A DNA stretch of 64,000 nt, from positions 186,001-250,000 of the forward strand of contig NZ_QJTJ01000001.1 of assembly GCF_003217295.1 (NCBI RefSeq), written 5' to 3'. The position numbers and the translations under genes are program-made. Source of the stretch: Ureibacillus chungkukjangi. GTDB lineage: Bacteria > Bacillota > Bacilli > Bacillales_A > Planococcaceae. The notes under the pieces were generated by a model, which searched no databases, was not told the origin of the DNA, and saw nothing but the letters and a program-made list of their open reading frames with translations. This document shows positions 46,846 to 56,784 of the stretch, piece after piece. Positions within the stretch are counted from its first letter, which is position 1; every line of letters begins with the position of its first letter.

Positions 46846-46860
46846 TCCCCATACACACCT

Positions 46861-47733
46861 TTAATGCTGACATTTCGGACAATATACCGAAGTACGTCCG
46901 CCTAATATCAATGATTTTGTAGCCGTATTACATTGTGGGCAAGTTTTCTTCCCGTACATTTTTAAACGGTCCTGCATCCCGCCAGCCTCACCGTTTATAT
47001 TGCGGTAGTCTGAAATTGTTGAGCCACCCATTTCAATACTTTCCTGTAAAATCGTTCGAATCGCCTCAAACAATTCAATTTTTCTTTTTTTACTAATGCG
47101 ATTTGTATTTCTAGCAGGATGTATGCCCATTTTAAAAAGAGCTTCTGTTGCATAAATATTGCCACAGCCCGAAATGACCTGTCCATCCATAATCACTTCT
47201 TTAATGGGCTTGTTTTGATATTTAGACTGCTCACACTTTTCTAAAAAGAAATCACATGCCCCTGTCTCAAAAGGCTCAGGTGCCATTAGAAGCAGTGGTG
47301 GATGCTCCTCAACTTTTCTTATAAAGCGAAGCTCCCCAAAACGTCGAATATCCGAATAAACTAACAGGTCCCCAGTCTCCAGGGTAAATATGGCATGTAC
47401 ATGCTTACGAAACTTATCTTCTGTAATTTCGCTTAATGCTTGTACAACAAACCATGCTCCAGACATCCCTAAATGATTCACAAAAAGAAATTTCTCTTCA
47501 TTTTTTTCTAAATGAAAATAAATATACTTTGAGCGACGGGTAATTCTTTGAATCAGCATTCCTTGCATAGCCTCTTCAAAAAGATTCGGCTCTATATTTT
47601 TGACAATGCATTGCTTGCCTAGTCCAAAAGAGGTGTAGATTGTTTCAGAAAGCTCACATTTAGTAATGAGCTTCCCTTCAACTGCAGGCACCAGTGCCCG
47701 AACAACCCCTTCTACCTCTGGTAATTCAGGCAT
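46861..47733 (-). CDS. mutM: Formamidopyrimidine-DNA glycosylase
   Basis: Base-excision repair glycosylase/AP lyase for 8-oxoguanine, 290 residues. The N-terminal catalytic MPELPEVE supplies the proline nucleophile. The H2TH region contains ISGCGNIYATEALF, and the C-terminal zinc finger has CPQC and CPKC. It lies 12 bp after polA, consistent with coupled repair functions. Confidence 0.97.
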   Translation of the reverse strand: MPELPEVEGVVRALVPAVEGKLITKCELSETIYTSFGLGKQCIVKNIEPNLFEEAMQGMLIQRITRRSKYIYFHLEKNEEKFLFVNHLGMSGAWFVVQALSEITEDKFRKHVHAIFTLETGDLLVYSDIRRFGELRFIRKVEEHPPLLLMAPEPFETGACDFFLEKCEQSKYQNKPIKEVIMDGQVISGCGNIYATEALFKMGIHPARNTNRISKKRKIELFEAIRTILQESIEMGGSTISDYRNINGEAGGMQDRLKMYGKKTCPQCNTATKSLILGGRTSVYCPKCQH

Positions 47734-47745
47734 AATTCCACTTCC

Positions 47746-50373
47746 TTATTTTGCATCGTACCAGGTTTGACCATAATTGAAATCTACTTTTAATGGAACA
47801 GCTAGTTCAATGGCATGCTCCATTACTTCTGGTACAATTCTTTCTAAAATTTCTATTTCTTCTTGCGGTGCTTCAAAAATTAATTCATCGTGCACCTGTA
47901 GTAATAGCTTTGACTTTAATCCTTCTTCTTTTAAGCGAGCATCCATATCAATCATCGCTTTTTTAATAATATCTGCTGCACTACCTTGAATTGGCGTGTT
48001 CATAGCAGTCCGCTCTGCAAAGCTTCGCAAGTTAAAGTTTCTGCTCGTAATATCCGGTAAATAGCGTCGACGATTTAATATTGTTGTGACATATCCTTTG
48101 AGCTTCGCCTCTTGAACAATTGTGTCCATATATTCCTTAACACCTGGGAAGCTTTGTAGATATTTCTCGATAAAATCGGCTGCTTCCTTACGCGTAATAT
48201 TTAAGCTTTGCGATAAACCATAATCACTAATTCCATAAACAATTCCAAAGTTAACTGCTTTTGCAGCACGTCGCATATTCGAGGTTACATCTTCCTCTGA
48301 TACATGGAATACATCCATTGCAGTACGTGTATGGATATCCATCCCTTTGTTAAACGCATCTACTAAATTTTCATCATTGGACATATGAGCTAATACACGT
48401 AATTCGATTTGTGAATAGTCTGCTGCAAATAAAATCCAGCCTTCTTCAGATGGAACAAACGCCTGGCGAATTTTTCTACCTTCCTCCAAACGAATCGGAA
48501 TATTTTGAAGGTTCGGATCTGTCGAGCTTAATCGACCAGTAGAGGTTAATGCCTGTTGGAAACGAGTATGCACCTTGCTGTCCTCACAGTGTACCTCTTT
48601 AATAAGACCTTCAATATAAGTAGATTGTAATTTGGCTAACTGACGGTAATCTAGAATAAATTGAACAATTTTATGCTCGCTTTGTAGCTTCTCTAATACA
48701 TCAGCAGCTGTTGAGTAGCCCGTTTTTGTTTTCTTAACAACTGGAAGTGCCAACTTTTCAAATAAGATGACACCTAATTGCTTAGGAGAATTAATATTAA
48801 ATTCCTCTCCAGCAAGGTCATAAATTTCTGTTTCAAGTGCAGCAATTTTCTTCTCTAAGTCTGCTCCCATATTTTCAAGAGTCGGGATATCCACCTTGAT
48901 TCCCTTACTTTCCATAGACCCGAGAATCGATGCAAGCGGAAGCTCCAAGTCGTAATATAGCTCAAACTGTTCGTTTTCCCTTAGCTTCTCTTCAAGAATC
49001 GGCTGTAATGACCAAATAGCATAGGCTTTACGGCTAACATGCTCACCTAAAACCGTTTCTTCAGGAACCGTCCATTTTGCACCTTTTCCATAAATCGTTT
49101 CATTTGCTTGGACATCTGAATAGCCAAATTCCTTTGAAATTGTGGCGATATCATCACCTGAAATGGCTGGATTTACAATATAAGCTGCAAGCAGCATATC
49201 AAATTCAACACCACGCAAGGTTACACCAACACGATTTAAGATAGCCTGAGCTGCTTTACTATCTGACATGTATTTCTTTTTTGTTTCATCCTCTAACCAG
49301 TTTTTAACTGCTTCATTTTGCTGCATTGCTTCAAAGGAAAGATAGAACGTTTCTTCACCATTTGTAAAGCCAAATCCTAAAACTCGACAAGAATGATAAT
49401 GTTCATTTTCAATTTCTACATGAACAGCCATGACATCCTTTAGCATATCCTCTGTTACTTCTTGCACAATATTAAAATCTAATTCAGCAGTTTCCTTTTC
49501 TTCTACCTGGAAATCACTTTTTTCGATTAACGATTTAAAAGAAAGCTCTTGCCATACATTTAATAGTTCTTCCTCATTTGGCCCCGGATAATTTAAATCC
49601 TCCAAAGTGATATCAATAGGAGCTTCTGTAAAAATTGTCGCTAGCTGTTTAGAAAGCTTTGCTTGTTCTTCGTTGTCCACAAGCTTTTCTTTCATTTTCG
49701 ACTTTTTCATTTCTTCGATTTGTTCATATAAAGCTTCTACAGAACCATATTCCTTTAATAATTTGATGGCCGTTTTTTCTCCTACACCCGGTACACCTGG
49801 AATATTATCAGAGGCATCTCCCATTAACCCTTTCATATCAATGATTTGAAGAGGAGAAAGTCCGTACTTTTCTTCAATATGGGCTGGCGTGTATTTTTCA
49901 ATATCCGTCATCCCCTTACGAGTGATATAAACAGTTACTTGATCAGTGGCCAGCTGTGTTAAATCCTTGTCCCCTGAAACGATGATGACATCCATCTGTT
50001 CGTTAGCAGCTTGCTTTGCTAGGGTACCAATAATATCATCCGCTTCGTATAGTTCCTTTTCGTAACGCTTAATTTGATAAGCATCGATTAGCTTTCGTAT
50101 ATACGGAAATTGCTCTGAAAGCTCTGGTGGTGTTTTTTGTCGTCCGCCCTTATACTCACCATAAGATTCGTGTCGGAAAGTGGTTTTCCCGGCATCAAAG
50201 GCTACTAGCATTTTGGTTGGTTTCTCTTCTTCTACTATTTTTTGCAGCATAGTTGTAAATCCATATACAGCATTCGTATGAATTCCACTATCATTTGCTA
50301 GTAAAGGCAATGCAAAAAACGCCCGATATGCCAAACTATTTCCATCTAGTAATAATAATTTATCTTTACCCAT
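47746..50373 (-). CDS. polA: DNA polymerase I
   Basis: 875-residue polymerase. The 5'-3' exonuclease domain (about 1-290) has LLDGNSLAYRAFFALP and GDKDLTQL. The 3'-5' exonuclease-like domain (about 310-470) lacks the usual DxE motif (it reads AVHVEIENEH), as in other Bacillus enzymes, so proofreading is probably absent. The polymerase domain carries DYSQIELRVLAHMS, RRAAKAVNFGIVYGIS and LLQVHDEL. It is first in polA-mutM-coaE. Confidence 0.97.
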   Translation of the reverse strand: MGKDKLLLLDGNSLAYRAFFALPLLANDSGIHTNAVYGFTTMLQKIVEEEKPTKMLVAFDAGKTTFRHESYGEYKGGRQKTPPELSEQFPYIRKLIDAYQIKRYEKELYEADDIIGTLAKQAANEQMDVIIVSGDKDLTQLATDQVTVYITRKGMTDIEKYTPAHIEEKYGLSPLQIIDMKGLMGDASDNIPGVPGVGEKTAIKLLKEYGSVEALYEQIEEMKKSKMKEKLVDNEEQAKLSKQLATIFTEAPIDITLEDLNYPGPNEEELLNVWQELSFKSLIEKSDFQVEEKETAELDFNIVQEVTEDMLKDVMAVHVEIENEHYHSCRVLGFGFTNGEETFYLSFEAMQQNEAVKNWLEDETKKKYMSDSKAAQAILNRVGVTLRGVEFDMLLAAYIVNPAISGDDIATISKEFGYSDVQANETIYGKGAKWTVPEETVLGEHVSRKAYAIWSLQPILEEKLRENEQFELYYDLELPLASILGSMESKGIKVDIPTLENMGADLEKKIAALETEIYDLAGEEFNINSPKQLGVILFEKLALPVVKKTKTGYSTAADVLEKLQSEHKIVQFILDYRQLAKLQSTYIEGLIKEVHCEDSKVHTRFQQALTSTGRLSSTDPNLQNIPIRLEEGRKIRQAFVPSEEGWILFAADYSQIELRVLAHMSNDENLVDAFNKGMDIHTRTAMDVFHVSEEDVTSNMRRAAKAVNFGIVYGISDYGLSQSLNITRKEAADFIEKYLQSFPGVKEYMDTIVQEAKLKGYVTTILNRRRYLPDITSRNFNLRSFAERTAMNTPIQGSAADIIKKAMIDMDARLKEEGLKSKLLLQVHDELIFEAPQEEIEILERIVPEVMEHAIELAVPLKVDFNYGQTWYDAK

Positions 50374-50464
50374 TAAACGCTCTCCTTCATAATTACAACA
50401 ATTCTTTATCTACATATAAATAGTCTCTATTTTACTTTATCCTTTCAACGACCTTTTTTCCATT

Positions 50465-50504
50465 ATAAAACACGTATCAGCCGAAATTACGACCAATACG
50501 TGTT
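50465..50504 (-). terminator. Hairpin terminator after the 50.5-kb membrane protein gene
   Basis: AACACGTAT (50469-50477) pairs with ATACGTGTT (50496-50504), with TTTTATA following on the minus strand. Confidence 0.65.
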
Positions 50505-50524
50505 ACGAATATTCTACAAAAGAA

Positions 50525-50965
50525 TTAGTTATGAATTTTAGGAGTTTGATTGTTTGATAATCTAGGATAGAAGATTTCCTCGTAAATCACTGTTAGTAAA
50601 AATGCATTCATAAAGGCAAATACTAAATAAAGGGGCATCCCACCAAGATCATGTACCATTAAACTGCGAGCAAAAATTTCTACGAATCCAACCTGTGTGA
50701 AATAGAAAATCATTCCTACACCAACCTGCCAAATTGGACGCTTGTCTTTTCTAGTTTCAAATTTCAATACTTTTTTAAAGCTATTTCGTACATCCTCTAC
50801 GATGTATAGTGAAAGACCCAGTATAACGACGAATAATACAGGTATATGTAACAACTCAATTTTTAACCAAGAGTATGGAGTTGCATTAAAAATTGAAGTT
50901 ATAGAACAAGACATTATGAATGCTAGAAGTATATTTTGAATCAGTTGGTTCACCTTTTGCAACAT
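50525..50965 (-). CDS. Unknown four-helix membrane protein
   Basis: 146-residue membrane protein with hydrophobic segments at about 10-28, 40-58, 80-98 and 112-130. It was not recognised. It lies between polA and the sugar/ARH operon and is read in the same direction as both, but terminators flank it on both sides, so it is probably independent. No conserved polar motif suggests a mechanism. Confidence 0.6.
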   Translation of the reverse strand: MLQKVNQLIQNILLAFIMSCSITSIFNATPYSWLKIELLHIPVLFVVILGLSLYIVEDVRNSFKKVLKFETRKDKRPIWQVGVGMIFYFTQVGFVEIFARSLMVHDLGGMPLYLVFAFMNAFLLTVIYEEIFYPRLSNNQTPKIHN

Positions 50966-51074
50966 TCATTCCTCATTTCGCTAAATTTACTTCTTTTATA
51001 GTACAACAGATACTATATTAATGAAAAGTAGTAAATTATGTATCTTTTAAACTATTTTTTTAACATCAAAGCCA

Positions 51075-51115
51075 TAAAAAGAGGTATAACCCAATCACTT
51101 AATAGGTTATACCTC
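51075..51115 (-). terminator. Intrinsic terminator of the ARH/ABC transporter operon
   Basis: A perfect 11-bp stem GAGGTATAACC/GGTTATACCTC (51081-51115) is followed on the minus strand by TTTTTA. Confidence 0.9.
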
Positions 51116-51121
51116 AACATA

Positions 51122-53221
51122 TTAGTTTACTTTCAAATTATTATAGGAGCACTTTCCACCTTCAAATGCATAGAGGCCCCACATACCATGTTGGAAGGTA
51201 TCATCTTGTACGGTCAATAGATGCTCATCATTTATATATAAAGATAAATTATTATCTATTGCTTTCACCTTTAAATGATACAACTCACCGTGCTGCCATT
51301 TGAAATCTGTAGATGCTAAAACGGTTGTATCAAAGTTCTTTAAACCAATAGCTACCTTGTTATTAGCCTCAAAGCCTGCATAATAGAACTGTTCTGTACC
51401 TAATGATCTAAAGAGAATTCCATGAGAATTTCCTTTTTCTGGAGTTATTTTCGCTTCGATGATAGCATCCTCCATATAATAATGCCCGGTGTAGCTAGAG
51501 CAATCTTCATCGCTTTCCATTACCATTTTATCCTCTTCAATTGTCCAATTCCCACGCTGATGAGCAAAGGGTGTCACACATTTAAACTCAACCACTTGTT
51601 TATTAAAGTCAATTTCATATGACGGCTTACCATAGATTCGAAACTCATCTAAAAAGATTTTACCGAATGCCCTTTTTGTTCGAGAAGAGTCGGAATGAAT
51701 CATCAAACCTACCTCTTCTATTAAATCACCATTTGTATCTGGAATGGTAAATTCAATCGTTTGCCAAATATTATTCCCGATAATCGGTTCTGCCGTTTTA
51801 ATGATTTTTTTATCAGATGTTGTACGTATATATGGTGTTAAAACGATTGCTTTTCCATGTAAACGCTCTATCCTAACCTTCATGGAAACCGTTTGCCCAC
51901 TATAGGCAGTTGGCGCAAAGGTTGGGGAATATTTTTCATCCATGAAAAGATTTCGCCGGTAAAAGGTTCTATAGAATACTGTTGATAAATCTCCTTGATA
52001 CATTCGAAAAACAATAATTTCTAAGGATCCACTAGTTGTATATCCTTTGTTTTCCGAATTACGCAAAAATGTTTTAAATGGATAGCTAGTACGGAAGCCA
52101 TGAGTTGAGCCTGGCAAAGTAAAGTCAAAATAAATTTCCTTCTCTTTATAGCTTTTTACTAATTCAGCAGGCGCTTCCTTATTTGCTTCCCGATAGCCTA
52201 AAAGGGCAACCTGTTTTGCAAATGTAGGTAAATCCACGATATTTAAATAGCCCGAAACACTCGATGCAACGATGGAATCATTAATTGGCTTGCGATAATT
52301 AGGAGCAATTCCATCTATCCCATTTAATGCTCCAACAATTGATCCTACAGTACCTGCATTACAATCGGTATCCCAGCCGCACATTGTAGCTATTTCAATT
52401 GTTCGGCTAACATCCCCTTCTCCGTAAAGAAGTGCTAAGATACATAACCCTGCGTTGGGAATAATATGGCAAACACCGCCATACTTATCGTATCCCCACT
52501 CATCCTCAAGAAACTGGCGACAAGCTCGGAAATCATCAGGATTATTTTTATGAAACTCCATTACAGCATGAACTACTTTTGTATAAGTACTTTCTTCTGG
52601 AATTTGTTTTAATGCCTCCTGGATAATTTCGTGGACATCGCTCTTGCCAAAAGCCAGCGCTATGCATGCTGCAATAAATCGAGCTCCGTATATCCCGTTT
52701 CGATCGTGGGATACACTTGCTGCAATTTCAGCATATTCTGCAGCCCTCTCTGGATTATTCGGGAAGATTAAGCCAAAGGAATCGATAAATATCTGACCTC
52801 CGATTTGCTCTGCTAAAATCTCGCCATTTTGTTCTATTGACCCAGAGCGGTGTGCTGTTATGCCATTTTTCAAATTTAAATAAGCTGTATGCTCGGTACT
52901 GATTTGGTCACCCCCCCACCAAATCATCCCTAGTCCTTCACGTAAATAGTTTAACCATGTTTTTGCAACGTCCTGTGGCTCTAACTTGCGGTCCTTTGCA
53001 TGATCAAGCAGTGATCTTATAAAAAATATTGGACCGTTTGCATCGTCATCAGCTGAAAAAACATTATAATCCTTCACATAATCCGTAATATCTCCAAAGA
53101 CATCCTGAATCATTTCCGCGGTCCATTCAGGTGGCTCCACTGGTGCACCTAACCGTATACCAGCATTCATCGCTAAAATACTTGCATATACTTTTTCTAA
53201 ATAATCGTTTGGGATCATCAT
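51122..53221 (-). CDS. ADP-ribosylglycohydrolase-family protein fused to two beta-sandwich domains
   Basis: 699 residues. Residues 1-330 are an ARH fold: di-metal acidic cluster D58-D60 and the C-terminal CGWDTDCNAG (D284, D286). Residues about 365-535 form a galactose-binding-like beta-sandwich. Residues 536-699 resemble LamG/DUF1080 concanavalin-like domains (SHGILFRSLGTEQFYYAGFE, LYINDEHLLTV). No signal peptide or membrane helix is visible, so this lectin-like part is probably cytoplasmic, which is unusual. It is last in the operon, 12 bp after a second ARH gene. The substrate is unknown; a ribosylated N-glycoside is inferred. Confidence 0.8.
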   Translation of the reverse strand: MMIPNDYLEKVYASILAMNAGIRLGAPVEPPEWTAEMIQDVFGDITDYVKDYNVFSADDDANGPIFFIRSLLDHAKDRKLEPQDVAKTWLNYLREGLGMIWWGGDQISTEHTAYLNLKNGITAHRSGSIEQNGEILAEQIGGQIFIDSFGLIFPNNPERAAEYAEIAASVSHDRNGIYGARFIAACIALAFGKSDVHEIIQEALKQIPEESTYTKVVHAVMEFHKNNPDDFRACRQFLEDEWGYDKYGGVCHIIPNAGLCILALLYGEGDVSRTIEIATMCGWDTDCNAGTVGSIVGALNGIDGIAPNYRKPINDSIVASSVSGYLNIVDLPTFAKQVALLGYREANKEAPAELVKSYKEKEIYFDFTLPGSTHGFRTSYPFKTFLRNSENKGYTTSGSLEIIVFRMYQGDLSTVFYRTFYRRNLFMDEKYSPTFAPTAYSGQTVSMKVRIERLHGKAIVLTPYIRTTSDKKIIKTAEPIIGNNIWQTIEFTIPDTNGDLIEEVGLMIHSDSSRTKRAFGKIFLDEFRIYGKPSYEIDFNKQVVEFKCVTPFAHQRGNWTIEEDKMVMESDEDCSSYTGHYYMEDAIIEAKITPEKGNSHGILFRSLGTEQFYYAGFEANNKVAIGLKNFDTTVLASTDFKWQHGELYHLKVKAIDNNLSLYINDEHLLTVQDDTFQHGMWGLYAFEGGKCSYNNLKVN

Positions 53222-53233
53222 ATGGCCCCCCCA

Positions 53234-54388
53234 TTAATGCCCAATAATTCCTTCCTGTTTCCGAATGATTTGTAAATCCTTTTTAATAATTTGTTTTGCT
53301 ACTTCTCCAAAGGAAGTCGCCTCGTTATCAAAATTAATCTGGTTCGTCCTTGAAAGTAAGTCTATGTCTTCCTCTTCAATAAATTTTGTTCCATACATCG
53401 CCCCCAAAATCACTCCCACCATTACACCGATTGAATCGGTATCTCTACCAGAATTGACACCATCTAAAATCGACTTATAGTATTCTCCATCGTTATAAAC
53501 GATAAAGGCTAATGCCAATGGCAATTCTTCAATAGAGAATAACCGGCTTGGTGTATAATGATTCGAAGGAATTCCAACCTTCTCTATTTTGCGGTGCACA
53601 TCATCACCCATTGGAGAAAAAGGGGCAATGCTGTCATGGAAGCTCTTTACTAATTCATGGTAGGAGCATTTACGTTTTTTTAATTCCTCCGCTTTTGTTG
53701 TAAGCGCTATTATCGCTTGCTTTGTGCCATCCTTGGCGACAGTAATAGCCGTTTCAACAACATTCTCTACTGTTGCATTCGGTGTAAACGCACATGCGAC
53801 ACATGCTGCCAAAACTCCAGCCGCTTCAAGGCCATAGCTTACTTGATGGCCAGAAGCAAATGCTATTGCTTCATTATATGCAGCAAGTGGGTTTCCTGCG
53901 TTTACTATTCCAATAGGGGCAATATACATCGCGGCACCACAGTTCACCATATTTCCTATGCCACCTTGTCGAGGCTCACAATTAGCAAGGACATGGCGAA
54001 GGAAAATATGTTTTTCTGGATAAAATAAGCGATCTAATATAGGTGCCTTTCGATTAAATTCAGGAATAAAGGTTTTACGAAAGGCAATCTCTTTTGTAAA
54101 TTCATTTGCCAGGTCATAGGCATCTAAATGACGCTTTTCTGTTTTATAGACACGACAAAGGGCTAATGTCATCAAGGTGTCATCAGTAATAATCCCATTG
54201 CCTCGTCTTTTACCAAGTGTTGCATCTTCGCCCAATGCTTCCTTATACCAAAGTGTTTTTAAGCTTGTCACATAGCCATACTTTTCTTCAATTTCTTCAC
54301 GTGACAATTTTTCAATAGGAGCACCGAGCGCATCGCCCAGTGCTGTTGAGATCAAAACCCCTTTTACACGTTCTTCAAATGATATCAT
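53234..54388 (-). CDS. ADP-ribosylglycohydrolase-family protein
   Basis: 384-residue ARH-fold hydrolase. Metal-binding motifs are ITDDT (T68-T71) and GRDTDS (314-319), and the start has the typical ALGDALGAPIEKL. Family members cleave ADP-ribose or other N-ribosyl bonds; genes of this family also occur in sugar-uptake operons with unknown substrates. The ATG has AAAGGA upstream. It lies between the solute-binding protein gene and the lectin-fused ARH gene. Confidence 0.87.
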   Translation of the reverse strand: MISFEERVKGVLISTALGDALGAPIEKLSREEIEEKYGYVTSLKTLWYKEALGEDATLGKRRGNGIITDDTLMTLALCRVYKTEKRHLDAYDLANEFTKEIAFRKTFIPEFNRKAPILDRLFYPEKHIFLRHVLANCEPRQGGIGNMVNCGAAMYIAPIGIVNAGNPLAAYNEAIAFASGHQVSYGLEAAGVLAACVACAFTPNATVENVVETAITVAKDGTKQAIIALTTKAEELKKRKCSYHELVKSFHDSIAPFSPMGDDVHRKIEKVGIPSNHYTPSRLFSIEELPLALAFIVYNDGEYYKSILDGVNSGRDTDSIGVMVGVILGAMYGTKFIEEEDIDLLSRTNQINFDNEATSFGEVAKQIIKKDLQIIRKQEGIIGH

Positions 54389-54401
54389 TCATAACATTCC
54401 T

Positions 54402-55868
54402 TTATTTAATCGTTTCGTTCGCTAGCTTTGTAATGCCCTCTCCTCCGGCTGCATACCACTCTTCTACAAATGTATCGAACTCGTCGATTGAAATTTTCCC
54501 CGTAATAATATCAGCCGCATATTCTTTGTATAAATTCTCCATCGCATCCCATTGGCTAATGTACTCTTCTGGTATTGTGAAATCATTGTCTGCTACATAA
54601 GTATCAACGATTGCATTTGTAGATGCCTGACCTGGAGGGCTCAATAAAGGCGTTTCAGAACTGATCGGTGTATCTAGCTTCACATCTTGCGGCTCCCAGA
54701 AGCGAGAAAACCATTCAGAATAGAACTTCTCAGTTAACACGACTTCATCCCCTTCAATCGTGTATTGCTCTCCCTCATACCCTAGTAAATCAAGCTTCAT
54801 CCCTTCAGGACTTGCTAAAAAATCTAAAATTTCAAATGCAATGATTTTGTTTGCTGATTGTGACGAAATGGCAAGTCCGCGTGGCTCCTTAGTAACACTC
54901 GTTGCAGCATAGCCCGATGAAACACCAGATGCACTTGGTAAAACAGTTAACTCAGCTCCCTCGCCATTTACAGCTACTGTGCGAGTATTATATAAATCGA
55001 TTACTTTTCCATTTGTTCCAACGATAACGCCTGCTTTATTATTATAGAAATCATCTTCTTTAACGTCCCATTGCTTCGTTAAATATTGGTTATCTAGTAA
55101 ACCAGCTGCATACAGCTCCGCATAGTATGCTAGCTTTGCTTTTTCAGCCTCAGATACTTTTTTGTACACATAGCTACCATTATCATCTTCTAGCCATGTC
55201 GAAGTAACTCCAAATGCCATGTTAAAGATAAAATCCAATTCCGCAATATCCCCAGCAACAGTTACACCATAATCAGACAATCCTTTATCAACCATCTCCT
55301 GGAAGAAGGCCTTATAATTCTCTGGAGATGGGTCTGCTAATAAGCTTTCTGATGTGGATATCTGCTCTAAATAATCCGTACGAACAACCGGCACCTTATG
55401 ATTAATTGGCTTTACCCATAATAGATATGGATAATTCTCCAATCTTGTGACATTATGTTCATATAAAATATCCTTTAAATATTCAGAGCCCTCGATATAC
55501 GGCGTCAAATCCTCCAACAATCCTTGAGATGCAATTTGTTCGTCACTGCCCTGGAAGTAAATAATGTCTGGAATTTCGCCACTATAAAGAAGTAAATTTA
55601 ACTTTTCAGCATAATCGCCTTGTGCAATTTCCACAATATTAAACTCAACGTCCAAGTCCCTATGCTCTTTTAAAGCGACCTCTAATGCATCATAGTATTT
55701 TACTGAAGCCTCACTCGATGGACCATCATCTTTATAAGCAATCGTAATAACTGTTTTTCCATCCTCTGTCACTTCTGGTTCTGCAATTACTTCTTCCCCT
55801 TTGTCACTGCAAGCTACTAAAAAAACTGCCAACAACCCAAATAACATGAACCCCCAAACTTTTTTCAC
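54402..55868 (-). CDS. Extracellular solute-binding lipoprotein (LplA/YtcQ type)
   Basis: 488-residue ABC receptor. A lipoprotein signal peptide ends in the lipobox LVAC with the lipid cysteine at residue 20, so it is anchored outside the membrane. The remainder has the family-1 carbohydrate-receptor layout (PDIIYFQGSDEQIASQGLLEDLTPY). It starts at GTG with GGGGG upstream. It probably delivers its ligand to the two LplB/LplC-type permeases encoded just upstream. Confidence 0.9.
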   Translation of the reverse strand: MKKVWGFMLFGLLAVFLVACSDKGEEVIAEPEVTEDGKTVITIAYKDDGPSSEASVKYYDALEVALKEHRDLDVEFNIVEIAQGDYAEKLNLLLYSGEIPDIIYFQGSDEQIASQGLLEDLTPYIEGSEYLKDILYEHNVTRLENYPYLLWVKPINHKVPVVRTDYLEQISTSESLLADPSPENYKAFFQEMVDKGLSDYGVTVAGDIAELDFIFNMAFGVTSTWLEDDNGSYVYKKVSEAEKAKLAYYAELYAAGLLDNQYLTKQWDVKEDDFYNNKAGVIVGTNGKVIDLYNTRTVAVNGEGAELTVLPSASGVSSGYAATSVTKEPRGLAISSQSANKIIAFEILDFLASPEGMKLDLLGYEGEQYTIEGDEVVLTEKFYSEWFSRFWEPQDVKLDTPISSETPLLSPPGQASTNAIVDTYVADNDFTIPEEYISQWDAMENLYKEYAADIITGKISIDEFDTFVEEWYAAGGEGITKLANETIK

Positions 55869-55893
55869 CCTTTAACCCCCTGTTTATATTTAT

Positions 55894-56772
55894 TTATTCT
55901 TTTACTCCACCATCCATAGTCCCCTTTGTAAAATACTTAAGGATAAGTGGATAAAGTAATAACATTGGAATAACAGCAACCACAATTGTTGCTGACTGTA
56001 GAGACCCAAAATCCAGAGTTGCCAATAATTCAGGAGTCATCCCCTCTACCCCCTTTAATAACGTTGTATTGTCCTGTGTTACAACGAACTGGCGTAATAC
56101 AACCTGAAGTGGCCATTTATTTGGATCTGATAAATAGATTGTGGCACGGAAATATTCATTCCAATGATATACCCCATAAAATAAGGCTAATGTGGCAAGG
56201 GCAGGCTTTGAGAGCGGCAGCATAATTCTCGTGAAAATTCGAAAATGTCCCGCGCCGTCTATTTTTGCCGCTTCTAATATACTAGTAGGTACCTCCTGGA
56301 AAAAACGCATTAAAATAAAGAGATAATAAACATTAATCGCCTTATATAAAATGACGGCTGCATAGGAATTTAACAAATGCAAATCCTTCATAAGCAAATA
56401 CTCAGTAATCATTGATGGTTCAAATACCATAATAGCTATCAAAACTACTAAAACAATTCGCTTTCCAACGAATTCGGTTCTAGCTAAAACATAGGCAGTA
56501 ATCGCCGTTAAAAATAGGTTTAGCAAGGTACCCACAATCGTGATAAACACTGAGTTAAAAATACTTTTTAATATAAATGGATTGGACATGATAATTTCAT
56601 AGTTGATAAGGGAAAATCCTTTAGGCAACACGCCCAGTCCAGATAATTCGCTGACTCTCGCTGGATCAGATAAGGACAGCGCAAGTATATTCAATAATGG
56701 AATTAAGACAGCTAATGTAAATAAAAATAAAATAAATTGAATGATCGTCTTTGTCATACTAAATTGCCTCAT
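55894..56772 (-). CDS. Carbohydrate ABC transporter permease (LplC/MalG-like)
   Basis: 292-residue permease with about six helices. The EAA loop, which contacts the ATPase, reads EAAKIDGAGHFRIFTRIMLP (about 169-188). It is paired with the preceding LplB-like permease. A GGGGG ribosome site precedes the ATG. The substrate is not defined by sequence. Confidence 0.9.
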   Translation of the reverse strand: MRQFSMTKTIIQFILFLFTLAVLIPLLNILALSLSDPARVSELSGLGVLPKGFSLINYEIIMSNPFILKSIFNSVFITIVGTLLNLFLTAITAYVLARTEFVGKRIVLVVLIAIMVFEPSMITEYLLMKDLHLLNSYAAVILYKAINVYYLFILMRFFQEVPTSILEAAKIDGAGHFRIFTRIMLPLSKPALATLALFYGVYHWNEYFRATIYLSDPNKWPLQVVLRQFVVTQDNTTLLKGVEGMTPELLATLDFGSLQSATIVVAVIPMLLLYPLILKYFTKGTMDGGVKE

Positions 56773-56784
56773 CTTAATTCCCCC

